Shown: piece by piece, positions 1 to 11,687 of the stretch | Numbering within the stretch: the stretch's first letter is position 1 | Layout: each line of letters begins with the position of its first letter | NCBI RefSeq assembly: GCF_011386835.1 | Contig: NC_088794.1 | Span: 90,318,009-90,382,008, forward strand | Length of the DNA stretch: 64,000 nt | Direction of reading: 5' to 3' | DNA from: Chrysemys picta bellii | Lineage: Eukaryota; Chordata; Testudines; Emydidae | Made by a program: the position numbers and the translations under genes | Notes under the pieces: generated by a model | Databases searched by the model: none | Seen by the model: the letters and a program-made list of their open reading frames with translations, nothing else | Told to the model about the DNA's origin: nothing

Positions 1-1340
1 TTGTTTAATTTGTAAACTTTCACTTTTCTTTATAAATGTTTTATCCTCCTGCCAAAATTTTCAGTGTGGATGAAATCTTAGTTAAGGAAATGCAAATCTT
101 CTTATATCAAGGGGAAAATATTCAGTACAATGCACAGGGTTACAGACATGCAAGTCATTATGTTTTGAAATGTCTTCAATCTGCTGGTCTCTCAGCATAT
201 GGTCTTTTTTATTTTTATATATATTTTCTAAGTCATTTTGTCTGAAGCAGAGTTGGGTGGTAACATTTATTTCTCTCAGTTTTCTCACTTATTCTAAATG
301 CTATCTCTCTCTCATGAACAGAGGATATCTTCAGTGAATGGGTTTTTTGGTCAGTCTTTGAGAAAGCAGTTTGTTAATTTCAGTGATATGTACTTTTAAT
401 TTTGGAATTAAAAATTTAACCTTTATCATTCAAACTTCAAGCATGACAGTATTATTGTAATCTAGCCTTTGTTTTTTATGGAGAGGAGGGGAAATCAATA
501 ACCCCTTCCCCCAACCATAAAATACTGAACCAGTAGTAAGGAATTCAGTATAAATGAATCAGTTGGTGAATGTTCTATGATAAATACTCATTACTAAACA
601 GCCAACAAACAGGAGGCATTGTATTTTTTCAAGCCTCTTTATGCAAATAAATCATTCAGCATAACACGGATTTTTCCGTTTTGTATGAAACGGAACCTTT
701 CCATGAGGCTTCTCCAGACACGGATGGCTAGTTTTCATAAGGTAATTGTACCCATGGAGAGTTAGCATTGCTAGGCAGAGCTTTGTGCCTCACACCATCC
801 TAGAGGTAGGATTATGTATCTAATGACAACAGCTATTCCCCTTAATGAGCTTTCTTGCTGCCTTCACTGGTGTGTGCTTGGTAAATTGTATGTACAAAAA
901 CTGCATGAATCTAGTGATGCTCCATAGGAGATTCTCAAGAACTTCTTGTTCTGCCATCAAATTGACAGGAGTATTGGAGTGATTTCCCTGCCTTTGCCAG
1001 AGCTCACCCCTTTTCTGTTTCTCCAGAGCAAATTTTTTGACTCTGCAATAGACTACATTGTACCACATTTCCTCAAGGAAGGATCTGTCTTTCTCCAGAA
1101 GTGGGTCTTCTCCCCCACTTTGAATTATACAAGTTGAACACATTTATGTTATCTACATAATCAGTATATTTGTACGGAAACTTTATGTAAAAATATTTCC
1201 AGCAAAGTGCAGCTTAATAGAAGGTGTTTGTGCAGTGTTGTTGCATCCTTCTTTAGTTATTAGTGAGGGCTTTTTCTGTTTAATTGGAAAAACAAATAGA
1301 TTTGCCAGTCCTTTGCCTCTCCCCTTGGCAAGCCCGCAAC
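1..1340. other. Unassigned AT-rich DNA with one possible conserved element
   Basis: No coding exon or repeat family was recognised. A minus-strand open frame of 107 codons (820-1143) resembles no family I know and has no supporting signal, so I treat it as chance. The most structured part is 641-695. It holds an octamer ATGCAAAT (641-648, POU-factor type) and an 8-bp hairpin TTCCGTTT/AAACGGAA (674-681 with 688-695, loop of 6). This could be a conserved noncoding element, but that cannot be judged without alignment. Confidence 0.4.
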
Positions 1341-1780
1341 TCTGGGATAAAGAATTTATCACTGTCAAAACCCGCATATGGGTGGTCTGATCTAAAGGTT
1401 GGAGCCCAGAGTAGAGTTGTGTTTGTGGTCAGGAGTCATGCCTCGGATCATAGCCAGAAGCCACAAGCCACACCAAGGGTTAAACCAGAGTTGCATTCAG
1501 AGTCACACCAGTGGTCAAACTGGAGTCAGAGTCATGCTAAGAGTCATGGGAACAGGAACAAGGTGAAAAGGCAGGAACTTGGTCTCAGGGGTCTGGTCAG
1601 CAGCTGGCCTATCAACTAGTTGCTCAGGCAAGGGATGTGGAAAGAAGCTTTATGCTAAGAGATGACCAATCAGCAGACTGCTGCTAGTCAGCTAATCCCA
1701 CTGCGTCAGTGAGTATAGCTCCTGTTTGCATGGTGGTAGCTGAAGTTTCCCTCTTGGGCCTTGCAGCATGGTGGTACAGA
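1340..1780 (-). repeat. Probable distal part of a Ty3/gypsy element (LTR or 3' region)
   Basis: This stretch lies directly beyond the protease end of the gypsy remnant on the minus strand. It holds degenerate short repeats on a 'GACTC(T/C)' theme on the minus strand, seen on the plus strand as AGAGTCA, AGGAGTCA and GAGTCACACCA between 1420 and 1560. Such degenerate arrays are common in non-coding parts of reptile gypsy elements. No reverse transcriptase or integrase is present, so pol appears deleted between the protease and this segment. The outer boundary is not defined. Confidence 0.35.
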
Positions 1781-3361
1781 GGGTAAGATCCAAATCAAGA
1801 TAAAATGAATGGTAATAAGACTGAACTGTAGGACTTCCTGGTGTTCCCCTGTCACCACTTCCAAAGATGTGATCTCTCCTGAGTAACTGGGCCCAACTTC
1901 AGTGGGGACCCATCCACTGTTCCCTCCTTATCTGTGGTGGTTTGGGGTTGTATCAGAAGGCCAAGGACCTGGGACAGGGAAAAATCCATGAAATTATCCC
2001 CTACTCCTGAGTTAATCAAGGCCCATTGCATGGAAATGCCTGCTTGTCCTGTGGGATCTGCAATTGCAGGGGAATTTGTAGAAGTGGGAAGAAATGAGGG
2101 CCTCCTGGTTGAACATAAGCTTAGGATCTTTTGCTGGTAGTGCCCAGGATTGGAACCCAACTGAGCCTGGAGCAAATCTTTTTCTCCTTTTGTCGGGCTG
2201 ATGGAGATTTTGGCAGTGAACATGGATACTGTTTATTCTGCTCTTCCACAGTAGAAACAGAGGTTTTCCTGATTCCAGAGCTCTTGCTCATCCCGGAATA
2301 GATGGGGCTACACCATGTCTATCTGCCTGGGCTCAGCCAGGGCTGAGCTTCCTTAAGTATGAAGACGGAACTTTAGGCAGGGCCCTTCTGCATTTCATTT
2401 GTCGTTCATGAAATCTGGTGTCTATCCTGATACACATAAAGGCCTCCAACCTGGTGGGAGGGTCTTCCCCTACCTGCTTGTCCTTTAATTAGTCACAGAA
2501 ACAGAACCGAAACTGATGGAGGAGTGCACCATCATTCCAGGCAGTGTGTGTGTGTGTGGCCAAGTGTCTAAACTGGGCAACATAGGAAGGTCTGGATGCC
2601 AGGGTTTGCTGAAATTTATGTAAAGCAGTCTCCACAATAAGAGCTTTATGTGAGTCGTCAAAAACGGTGGCAAATGCTTGCAGGAAAGAACTTCAGCTTG
2701 CCAGCACATGGTAGTCTCTCTCTTGAAGGGGAAAAAGCCCAGACTAAGGCCTCCCAGGTTAGCAAGTGAAAAACCAGCACCACCTCAGCTTGGTCCATGG
2801 TGTATTCCTGGGACTGGAGCATAAACAGGAGTCTGCATTGCATAATAAACCTGTGAAACTTGCTGCGGGTGCCACCCAGGGCTGGCTCCAGGGTTTTGGC
2901 CGCCCCAAGCAGCCAAAAAAAAGCCGCGATCGTGATCTGCGGCGGCAATTCGGTGGAAGGTCCTTCACTCGGAGCGTGAGTGAGGGACCGTCCGCCGAAT
3001 TGCCGCCGAATAGCTGGACCTGCCACCCCTTTCTGGAGTGGCCGCCCCAAGCACCTGCTTGCCAAGCTGGTGCCTGGAGCTGGCCCTGGTGCCACCATAT
3101 CTCTCTGGTAACAGAACTCTGAGGCTGGTTGCCTGAGCAGGCGATGAAAGGAGAGGATGAGTGGGTACCCACAGCTGCTCTGAGTACTGCAACTTGTTCC
3201 CTCATGGAGCAATTTTCCATTTGAAGATGCCATACTTGCTCCCTCAGCCTCTGGTTCTCAGCCTGGATGACAGTGATCTGTTCCTGTGGACTCATAGACC
3301 CTTGGGGCATCAGTAAAGCAGGAGCGCTACCAATGTCCATACTTGGTCCAGAGTTCAGCAA
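1780..3361 (-). pseudogene. Ty3/gypsy gag-protease remnant, split by a hAT MITE
   Basis: Reading leftwards from ATG at 3361, the first ~80 residues look like a gag N-terminus with a coiled-coil stretch (QAENQRLREQVWHLQMENC). The frame is interrupted at 3096 by a 212-bp hAT insertion. It resumes below 2876 with a capsid-like segment (FIMQCRLLFMLQSQEYTMDQ) of the kind also seen in domesticated gag genes such as PEG10 and LDOC1. Further on, a broken zinc knuckle (CFYCGRAE then a stop, near 2250) precedes a retropepsin-like segment, ALINSGVGDNFMD near 2010-2050, where the catalytic Asp of the D-S-G triad is Asn. Several stops and frame changes make it non-functional. No reverse transcriptase follows. 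Confidence in family is good; exact edges are not. Confidence 0.7.
2877..3088. mobile_element. hAT-type MITE, CAGGGCYGGCTC family, copy 1
   Basis: The 212-bp element has inverted ends CAGGGCTGGCTCCAGG / CCTGGAGCTGGCCCTG and perfect 8-bp target-site duplications GTGCCACC at 2869-2876 and 3089-3096. The 8-bp duplication and the CAG...CTG ends are the hallmark of the hAT superfamily. It has no coding capacity and must have been moved by an autonomous relative. It sits inside the gypsy gag remnant and is therefore younger. Its interior (AAGCCGCGATCG near 2920, then inverted GAAGGTCC/CACTC motifs) matches the copies at 13212 and 62528. Confidence 0.93.
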
Positions 3362-3419
3362 CGAGTCCCGGAAGAAACCAAGAGGGTCTGAGAAAATTTT
3401 CAGAGCCTGTATGTGAACG

Positions 3420-4040
3420 ACCTGACCTAATGGTCAGGGCCTTGAGTAGAATCATGGTCAGACCTAGGTTTCAATATTTATAATAATATTGCCAGTGGTA
3501 GTATGAATGTGTACAGCTCTGGAAACCCTGTTGAGAATTTCCCTCACTTTTTTTGTTGTTAGCTAAATGCTTCCTGAGAGGAATGGAAAGAAAGTATATA
3601 TTTGAGAGACCCAAAATGATGATGATGGCTCTTTTTTCCTTTACTTTCTTGCATCATATCTTGAATTTCTTGAAAATGAACTGATAGGGTTAAAACCAGT
3701 AATGAAACATGGGATTAGAGGTTAATTTCTCACTATAGGGTTCCACTTTAATATTCTGTCCTCTGAGACAAAATCCCTGTGTTGTAAAGTTAAGATGTTT
3801 GTCATTGCATCTTCACACTGTAATGCAAACATAATCACATGATGATGTAACACCACAAAAAGATGACTCGATATGTCAGCCCTGATGATACGTTGACATG
3901 CTTTTAATTTCATGCAAGCCATGCAGAACACAGGGCAGAGATATCAAAATCAAGATGGTTCTAGAAATTTTACATGTGGATAAATTAATCACATTGGAGC
4001 ATAGTAGTTTTAAAATAGACCAAAAGTTAGATGTATAATT
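3420..4040. other. Unassigned AT-rich DNA
   Basis: The bases just right of the gag start (3362-3470) may be gypsy 5' leader, but no LTR boundary was seen. Beyond that I see only unique-looking AT-rich sequence and no gene. Confidence 0.3.
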
Positions 4041-4450
4041 GGAGCTGGTCAGAACCTGGAACTCCTGTTCCATGTAAAATTCCAAAATTTTGATATTTTC
4101 TTTCCAAATTGGAATAAAAAACAAAATTCTGAAATTTCATTCTGGAAAAATTGAAATGACATTGACCTTAAGAAAACATTGTTGATTAAGGTTGAAATAG
4201 TTTTGTTTTGATTTTATTGACTTATCTTATACTCTAAAAGCAAAAATATTTAGACTAATATGTTGTCATATCATGAGATGTTATGAAACAAAATATTTTG
4301 AGCCTTTTGAAAGTAAGTGATTTCTACAATTTTTTGCCCAAAATTTTGACAAAATGTTTATATTTCCATGGAATGTTTTGATTCTGAATCGGCATTTCCT
4401 GACGGAAAAAGGTTCCACTGACAAAAAGCTGACAATTTTGGATATGTTTC
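4040..4450. repeat. Possible AT-rich foldback repeat (GAGCTGGTC end)
   Basis: GGAGCTGGTCAGAA at 4041-4054 resembles the inverted ends of the elements at 51625-52077, 55824-56268 and 59768-60017. It is followed by the same kind of AAAATTTTGA / TCAAAATTTT-rich interior. A clear opposite end was not found, so this may be a truncated or strongly diverged copy. Confidence 0.35.
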
Positions 4451-4559
4451 ATCTTGGTTGTGTCCTGACATTGCACTAGATTCATTTTATGGAAAGACAT
4501 GTTAAAGAAGGACAAAATCTTGTAAGGGAATGTAATTTCACTGTTCACATTGTAAAGAA

Positions 4560-6925
4560 TGCTTGGGGAACAACGTTTGATTTGAAAACATTCTTGGGGT
4601 TCTTATGCTTCAAGTTTGCAGGGGCTGAAAGAACTACAGAGGTGATTCAATCTTGGTAAGGCGGATTGGCTAACATCACACTATTAGCTTCTTCTATTGG
4701 CTGCCAGGGTCTGGGCAGCCCTGGTGACTGATTTCATTCTGATGCTGGCAAAACAATGACAATGCAAGTTACAAGTAACCTTTAAAAGCATCCTTTCTAA
4801 TCAATACAGTTACACAGCCCTCTTCCTATCTCAGCAAGGGGTTTTTCAGTAAGTCTTTCCAATTTAAAAGTAAGCAATGAACAAACACCAGGTTCAGCAC
4901 ATTGCAGCATTGTGACAAAAGATGGGCAATAACATTTAATCTTTTATTGTTTTTAAGTATCATGGGGACATAAAGAAATCAATCTTTAAATCTAAATGTC
5001 AGCCAACTTGGTCAAAGGTCAGTTAACAGTTTCATGTAATAGCTATTAAAGTACTTTTCATTCCATAGTATTTAATTTTTACCAACCCATTTTGTTAGAA
5101 GTCACAATAGTGGTAATTCCTAATTGTTACGGCAAGAGATGGTGCAGCTTATCATAGATGGAAACAAACTCATTTCATGTTTGGTAGACTATGAAATGAG
5201 TCACAGCTGTTCTCTCCCTGTCATACAGTGACAAATTGCTTTCATTACAGAGTATCCACAGTATGCCTGTACAGCCAATCGGATCACTTGTTTTACTGTA
5301 TGTTCAGAAATCTCTCTCTTTTTTTAATCAACTTCTAAAATATTGAACTGCTCCACTGAGTCTGGTTTTGAGATAAGTGGGGAGGGAGTTATTTTCTATA
5401 CGTTTATCATTTAGATTTATTTCAGAATTTTGAGTTTCATAATACATTAGTACAGTGAAAATCTCCCAAGTGACTGCTCAAGGGACCAACAACTTGGCTT
5501 CATAAATATGTGTTCTCCTATTAAAGGATACCATTAAATCAAAGGGTGCATTAATCAATCCCCTAGATGAGCTGTAAGATGCTGCTTACAACAAAATTGT
5601 ATTGGTGCAGCTGAGTATTTCTGATCTTTTTTATTTGTTTGTAGTGAGGCATCTCACAAGGAACTGATTTTGTCTTGAATGGCTTCACCCCCTCCCAGAT
5701 TTGGTCCAAATGAAATCTTCAGATTTTCCCCATATTTTCTCATTGTGAGGTCACTATTAATCCTGTATTATCCTCCAAAGGCTGGTGCTACTGATTGTAT
5801 TGTCCACCAAGTGTTGTTAGTAGGGCTGACATCCAGCAGCACGTCCTTACCAAGTTTATTTGTATGAGCCCCCTGAGTTTCCTCTGATGTAAGAGAGAGC
5901 CCCCATCTCATTGTTCCCTTACATGACGGTTACTATGCTGCCACTTTAATCAGATCCTGTGCACTAAGTTCAAACTGAGGGCAATGTGAATATATTATCC
6001 AAGTAAATTTATTGCACTGTAATTAACTTCTTTCTTGTGCAGAGGAAACTGATATCTAAGGTGTAAATGTTGATGTGCTTATTTTACAGCACAAAGAAAA
6101 TTAGCTGCTGAAATAAGCCACTTATGCAAGAAATGTCTCGTCTAAAAACACATCTCTGGTTCACCTAGTCCCTCTAAAAGTAACTGGAAAAATCTTTGTC
6201 TTCTTGTGACTTTCTCTTCATCCCTCGTGTCCCTCCCTTTAAATTCAGGACTGATTTTTTTCTCCCCACTTGCAGGTATCTTTTCCTTAGGGACACACTA
6301 AAATTATTTTTGAGGGATGAAATATGCAAAGTGAGTTCTGTCTCAAAAAATAAAGAAAAAGGACTCCAAGTAAGTGCTCTATTTAAAAATGTTAACAAAA
6401 CTGACTGATCTTACTGTCCACCACAGGCACACTATTACGGGGAGATGACACAGTGTTCTGCAAATTCCCTGGATCCTTTGCTTAAAGGTCATTCTGCTTC
6501 CAATTGCTCAAAATCCATCAGCACTCATTTGGTTTTTTGATAATTAATTTCTTACAGTCAGTGTTAACCAAGGGTTACTTGGCTACTAAATGTGCTTCAC
6601 CTATGTTTACATTTCCAACTCCATTGCTTCCTTATTTTCCTTCTCCCTTGTGGAAAAAAGAAATCCTCTGCAGCTGAACGGAACTCATTTTGATATTTGC
6701 CGAATTAGATTTTTAAAAAGGTGCGGGGATTGTTGCAATCAGGAAACTGCTTACAAAGCAGTAAAGCCCTATGAGAAGTACTTGGTTGCAAAGGGGTTAG
6801 AAATAAGATAATCATGATAAGTACTTGATTAATCAAATAACTCCTCATCGAACCTGTAAACAAAGAACTATAAAAGCAGTGAACCTGAAATCATAGGTTT
6901 GTTTATACAAGTGTGAAAATGTTAG
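4560..6925. other. Unassigned AT-rich DNA
   Basis: I see no recognisable gene, RNA or mobile element in this 2.4-kb stretch. Short open frames show no family resemblance and no exon signals were convincing. Confidence 0.3.
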
Positions 6926-6990
6926 GGCCCAATCCAGTGCCTTTTAAAATTAACAGGAGTCTTTCAAGTGACTTTAATAGGTGTTGGAAC
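6926..6990. repeat. Old palindromic repeat (GGGCCCAATCC type)
   Basis: GGGCCCAATCCAGTGCC is followed by a decayed inverted partner around AGTGACTTTAATAGG. It belongs to a loose set of palindromic repeats built on a 'TTGACTTCAATGG' core; other examples here are at 17932, 60068, 60976 and 63758. Such sequences are widespread in turtle and bird DNA and look like relics of old MITEs. Confidence 0.45.
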
Positions 6991-6999
6991 TAAATCAGC

Positions 7000-8325
7000 A
7001 GGGTGACTAAGCAGTTTGTGATGACTAATGGAAAATATTTTATTTTACTATATTGACGTGTATCTAAAAGTGAATCTAAGCTAAAAAACTAGCCACAAAA
7101 TATACCATTTCTTTTGTACTTCTTCCTTCCCCATATCTACAGATAATAAATGCCATTCAGTTGAAGGAAAGGCATACTGATCAGGTGCCTTTTGTATTGC
7201 ATTCTAAAGATTACCACACACATGCATTGAGTGTGTATTTGTCTCTGCACCATGTCAGTACCAGGTTCCCAGTGAACAAGAGGTTAACACTGATTTCTCT
7301 TTTCCCCTTACAATTGCTTAGGGAAGAGTAAAGGCCTTGTCTACGCTAGAGAAATTTGGCATGTTAAGAATGACACTGAGGGTCCAGAGAGAAGAGAACT
7401 CCTTTGGGAATGAGAGGCTCCACACCCAGATTCTGACAACGGTATTGAACCATTTCCCTTGGTACCTGCTGGCTGTGCACAAAGACAGAATTTGGTTGTA
7501 GAACAGGAAAACTGTTTCATCAATTGAGCCACCACAGTTTCAATAATGATAGAAAGGATTTTACCATTTTTTCCTTAAACTCTCCCTCAGTATTTAACTC
7601 TTGCACACCTCACGTCCTGTTGTTCACCATTAGGATGAAGAGAACAGGCCTTCTTTCAGAGCTTGTTAATGCCACTTACGAATAAGAAGGAAGGACAACT
7701 CAGCTGAAGCTGCAGTGCTCAGCAATCCTATCCCCCCTCTGGGCTGAGCAAACAAGTGAAGAGACTAGGGCTTGGAATGAACCTTGACTTGTGGCTTGTT
7801 TGAATTGTGTTCAGTGTCAGTTCGAACTATTGGAAGGAGCGAGGTTTCACAGGCAGCTTTCATGGCCTTGTTTTTCTTTTGTGTTTTTTCTTCCCGCCCC
7901 CCGTTCTAATAATCATCTAGTCATTCTTCTCTTTGATTTAGTGAGGAGATCCACTTTTATTCCTTACAGAAAGATAAAAACAAATCAAACAGGATCAGGT
8001 ATAATGTTGATTGTTTTATCCACAAGATGATTTCTGGCTCTGTGAGATGGCAGTAAATTAGAGTGCCTGACCAAAGATTTGCCTACTCTGCCCAATCCTC
8101 CCTATTGGAGAAGCCATATTACTCAGATACTGCCATTTGAACTGAAGGCGAGAACAGCGTCCAGGAAGTTTGAGTTTATTAGTATACAGGCACCCCTGCC
8201 CCATATATTCCACGGGTTCCATAGTTGCGGGATTTGTCACAGAATTCATCCCTTGCTGCACAATTGCATTCCAGAATCTCATATTTTATTTCAAAAATAA
8301 GTTTCTAGCCCTTATTATTGTCAAG
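7000..8325. other. Mostly unassigned; one Harbinger-like end fragment
   Basis: At 7329-7360 the sequence TAAAGGCCTTGTCTACGC resembles the TTA/TAA-flanked ends of Harbinger MITEs (compare 32600-32623 and 53353). No opposite end was found. The rest shows no gene or repeat that I can name. Confidence 0.3.
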
Positions 8326-8332
8326 ACTAAAC

Positions 8333-9927
8333 TAGGGCTTTCAAGCGATTAAAAAAATTAATCGCAATTAATCACATTGTTAAACAATAGAATACCATTT
8401 ATTTAAATATTTTGGATGTTTTCTACATTTTCAAATATATTGATTTCAATTACAACACAGAATACAAAGTGTATAGTACTCACTTTATATTTTTTATTAC
8501 AAATATTTGCACTGTAAAAAACAAAAGAAAAAGTATTTTTCAATTTACCTAACACAAGTTCTGTAGTGAAATCTCTATCATGAAAGTTGAACTAACAAAC
8601 ATAGAATTAAGTACAAAAAATCTGCATTCATAAACAAAACAATGTAAAACTGTAGAGCCTACAAGTCCACTCAGTCCTACTTCTTGTTCAGCCAGTTGCT
8701 CAGACAAACAAGTTTGTTTACATTTGCAAGAGATAATGCTGCTTGCTTCTTGTTTACAATGTCACCTGAAAGTGAGAACAGGTGTTCTCATGGCACTGTC
8801 ATAGCCGGCGTCGCAAGATATTTACGTGCCAGATGCACTAAACAGTTATGTCCCTTCATGCTTCAACCACCATTCAAGAATACATGTGTCCATGCTGATG
8901 ACAGGTTCTGCTTGAGAATGATCCAAAGCAGTGAGGACTGACGCATGTTCATTTTCATCATCTGAGTCAGATGCCACCAGCAGAAGGTTGATTTTCATCT
9001 TTGGTAGTTCAGGTTCTGTAGTTTCCGCATCGGAGTGTTGCTCTTTTAAGACTTTTGCTCTTTTAAGACTTTTGAAAGCATGCTCCACACCTCGGCCCTC
9101 TCAGATATTGGAAGGCACTTCAGATTCTTAAACCTTAGTTTGAGTGCTGTAGCTATCTATAGAAATCTCACATTGGTACCTTTTTTTGCGTTTTGTCAAA
9201 TCTACAGTGAAAGTGTTCTTAAAATGAATAACGTGCTGGGTCATCATCGGAGACTGTTATAACATGAAATATATGGCAGAATGTGGGTAAAACAGAAGAG
9301 GAGCCATATAGTTCGCCCCAAGGAGTTCAGTCACTAAGTCATTAATGCATTTTTTTTAACTAGCATCATCAGCATGGAAGCATGTCTTCTGGAATAGTGG
9401 CCGAAGCATGAAGGAACATATGAATGTTTAGCATATCTGGCATGTAAATACCTTGCAATGGTAAGAAGCAATCAGCAGTTTCTCCCATAAATGTAAACAA
9501 ACTTGTTTTAGCGATTGGCTGAACAAGAAGTAGGACTGAGTGGACTTGTAGGCTCTAAAGTTTTACATCGTTTTGTTTTTGCGTGCAGTTATGTAACCAA
9601 AAAAAATCTACATTTGTAAGTTGCACTTTCATGATAAAGAGATTGCACTTCAGTACTTGTATGAGGTGAATTGAAAAATACTATTTCTTTTGTTTATCAT
9701 TTTTACAGTGCAAATATTTGTAATAAACATAATATAAAGTGAACACTGTACACTTTGTATTCTGTGTTGTGATTTAAATCAACATTTAAAAATGTAGAAA
9801 AACATCCAAAATATTTAATAATTTTTAATTGGTAGTCTATTGTTTAACAGTGAGATTAATTTTTTTAATTGTGATTAATTTTTTTGAGTTAATTGCAAGA
9901 GTTAACTGCGATTAATCATCAGCCCTA
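8333..9927. mobile_element. DNA transposon with inverted ends of roughly 400 bp
   Basis: The ends are TAGGGCTTTCAAGCGATTAA and its inverse ...GATTAATCATCAGCCCTA. The inverted similarity runs far inward: the motif around 8660-8710 (AAGTCCACTCAGTCCTACTT) recurs inverted at 9525-9555, so each arm is roughly 400 bp with some divergence. The arms are very AT-rich (TTAATCGCAATTAATC). Flanking octamers GACTAAAC (8325-8332) and TTTTAAAC (9928-9935) agree at 5 of 8 positions, which would fit a decayed 8-bp duplication. Total length is 1,595 bp. The centre carries a decayed coding remnant on the minus strand. I cannot assign a superfamily with certainty; hAT is suggested only by the weak duplication. 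Confidence 0.75.
8846..9480 (-). pseudogene. Decayed coding remnant inside the long-TIR transposon
   Basis: Between the arms, the minus strand keeps an open stretch of about 80 codons (start 9088, stop 8846). It includes LKRAKVLKEQHSDAETTEPE and an acidic run SDSDDENEHA, ending ILEWWLKHEGT. Upstream (9090-9480) similar coding-like sequence continues with several stops and frame changes. I recall related peptides from unannotated repeats in other vertebrates, but no function is known to me. It is most simply the residue of the element's own transposase or accessory protein. Confidence 0.45.
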
Positions 9928-9935
9928 TTTTAAAC

Positions 9936-10280
9936 CAATGCCCATCTGAGTTGGCAAAGAGCTTCACTAAATGTCTCTAAGAAGTGTAAACTTCTCAGTC
10001 CTCTCATTCAGTTCCCATGGTCTCTGTGCAGTTTAAGTATTTAGTATTTTTCCAAGATACCACAGAATTCAGTATTCTTGCTACAGAATTAATTATTTTG
10101 TTGCCTCCAGGCCTCAGCATTTTGTTTTCTGTCTCCATGCCTTGCTGGGATCTGCCTCTGCAGCTCCCTCTTGCTCTGAACTTTCCCCACAATAGGGGTC
10201 TAATTGGATTACAGTGAATGCTTCCATTACTATTCTATAGAGTCAGTAGAGACCAGTTTTTAGCCAGAGAGCAGGAGGAG
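9936..10280. other. Unassigned DNA between two transposons
   Basis: No gene or recognisable repeat. It is bounded on the left by the long-TIR element and on the right by the duplication of the MITE at 10289. Confidence 0.3.
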
Positions 10281-10288
10281 CCAGCATT

Positions 10289-10413
10289 TAGGGTGACCAG
10301 ACAGCAAGTGTGAAAAATCTGGACAGGGGGTGGTGGGTAATAGGACCCTATATAAAGAGAGAGACCCAAAAATCGGGACTGTCCCTATAAAATCGGGACA
10401 TCTGGTCACCCTA
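10289..10413 (-). mobile_element. hAT-type MITE, TAGGGTGACCAGA family, copy 1
   Basis: The 125-bp element has inverted ends TAGGGTGACCAGA / TCTGGTCACCCTA. Flanking octamers CCAGCATT (10281-10288) and CCATCATT (10414-10421) match at 7 of 8 positions, as expected of a hAT duplication. It is in the opposite orientation to the copies at 24438 and 37193. Its interior keeps the repeated 'ATCGGGAC / GTCCCTATAAAATCGGGAC' motif. Non-coding. Confidence 0.9.
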
Positions 10414-10421
10414 CCATCATT

Positions 10422-10800
10422 ACAGGTTGGTAGTGGAGCTACTGATAGAATGAAGCAGAAGCCTGGAGAGATGAAAAGATGAACCAATGAAGCTGACTAA
10501 ATCCACTGGCTCCTTTCTTGCCTGCATGGAGTAGGAGAAGAAAATTCTGAGCTAGACTGTCCATATAACATTGTAACTTCTGAAACCCATAAAGTTAAAA
10601 TCTATCATCGGAAATAATCATTGCTGAATTGTACATCAAGGAGTATTTTCAGATACAAGCCTTAGTTGTATGTGATTAGATGTGGAAGAGATGGGAATGA
10701 AGGGTATTAATGTAATAACATGGAATCATGCTATTGAAAAGATCAATGAGTCCTTCTCCTGGCAATGCAAGATTTGAGATCCTAGCCATATCAGTTATTG
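10422..10800. other. Unassigned DNA
   Basis: No gene or repeat recognised. The right edge may include divergent CR1 3' tail. Confidence 0.3.
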
Positions 10801-10807
10801 GAGTTAG

Positions 10808-11286
10808 GGTCAAAAGATCATCTAGTTTGAACTCCTGTATATCAAAGGCCATTAAATGTCACACAGTTACCCCTGTATTGAGCCCAATAACTTGTTTTTG
10901 GCTGAAGCATATCTTCCAGAAAGACACCCAGTCTTTTGATGTGAAGACATCACTTCCCTTGGGAGTTTATTCCAGTGGTTAATCACCCTCACAGATAAAA
11001 ATGTGTGCCTGATTTCTAATTTGAATTTCTCTGGCTTCAATTTCTTGGTTCTTGTTATACTTTTCTCCACTAGATTAAAGAGCTCCATAGTACCCGTTAT
11101 TTTGTCCCTGTGAAGGTACTTCTACACTGTAATCAAGTCACCTCTCAATCTTCCTTTTGCTAAGCTAAATAGATTGAGCTCACTTAAGTCACTTACTGAA
11201 AGGCATTTTCTCCCATCCTCAGATCACTTTCATGTTTCCTTTCTGCGCCCTCTCCTGTTTTTCTACATCCTTTTGTGCACTTTATG
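10808..11286 (-). mobile_element. CR1 LINE, 3' end (ORF2 C-terminus and 3' UTR)
   Basis: On the minus strand the C-terminus of CR1 ORF2 is readable: FKLEIRHTFLSVRVINHWNK within 10930-11060, followed by LPREVMSS. The 3' UTR includes GGGCTCAATACAGGGGTAAC and a tail near 10816 reading AGTTCAAACTAGATGATC. Upstream, at 11130-11190, is the CR1 segment GAGGTGACTTGATTACAG. The element is 5'-truncated near 11286, as is usual for CR1. It is damaged and inactive. Confidence 0.85.
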
Positions 11287-11289
11287 GGT

Positions 11290-11540
11290 CAAAATCTTTG
11301 CAGCTATAACTCTATTGGCAAAGGGTTTGGCTCCATGAGCTTTGTTAAAAAATGCATCCAAAACATACTATACATGTGTAGAGCAAGATTTTCTATAAGA
11401 CATAATTAAGTCAAATACAAACGAATTTTCACCAGAACATAGTTAGGTCCCACGTATGTGCTCAAAATATGAGGAGAGCTTAAGTGGTGAATAGGCCTTA
11501 TGCTGCCCCTCTTTCCAGGGCTCAATTTTACCCATCAAGG
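11290..11540. other. Short unassigned interval
   Basis: Nothing recognisable lies between the CR1 truncation point and the LTR-like block. Confidence 0.3.
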
Positions 11541-11687
11541 AGGAGCATGTAGCAGTCATTGCTGGGTCATTGAGGCTACATGAATAAATATACTACCTCC
11601 CCATCATAGGGTGCCTGGTTACAAGAGAGGGAAGAGGCTGTACCACAAACATTTAGGTCCTATGTGGAAGACCCTTACTATGGAACT

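Noticed and set aside
820..1143. 107-codon minus-strand open frame
   Set aside because: No recognisable family, start context or neighbouring exon signal; length is compatible with chance.
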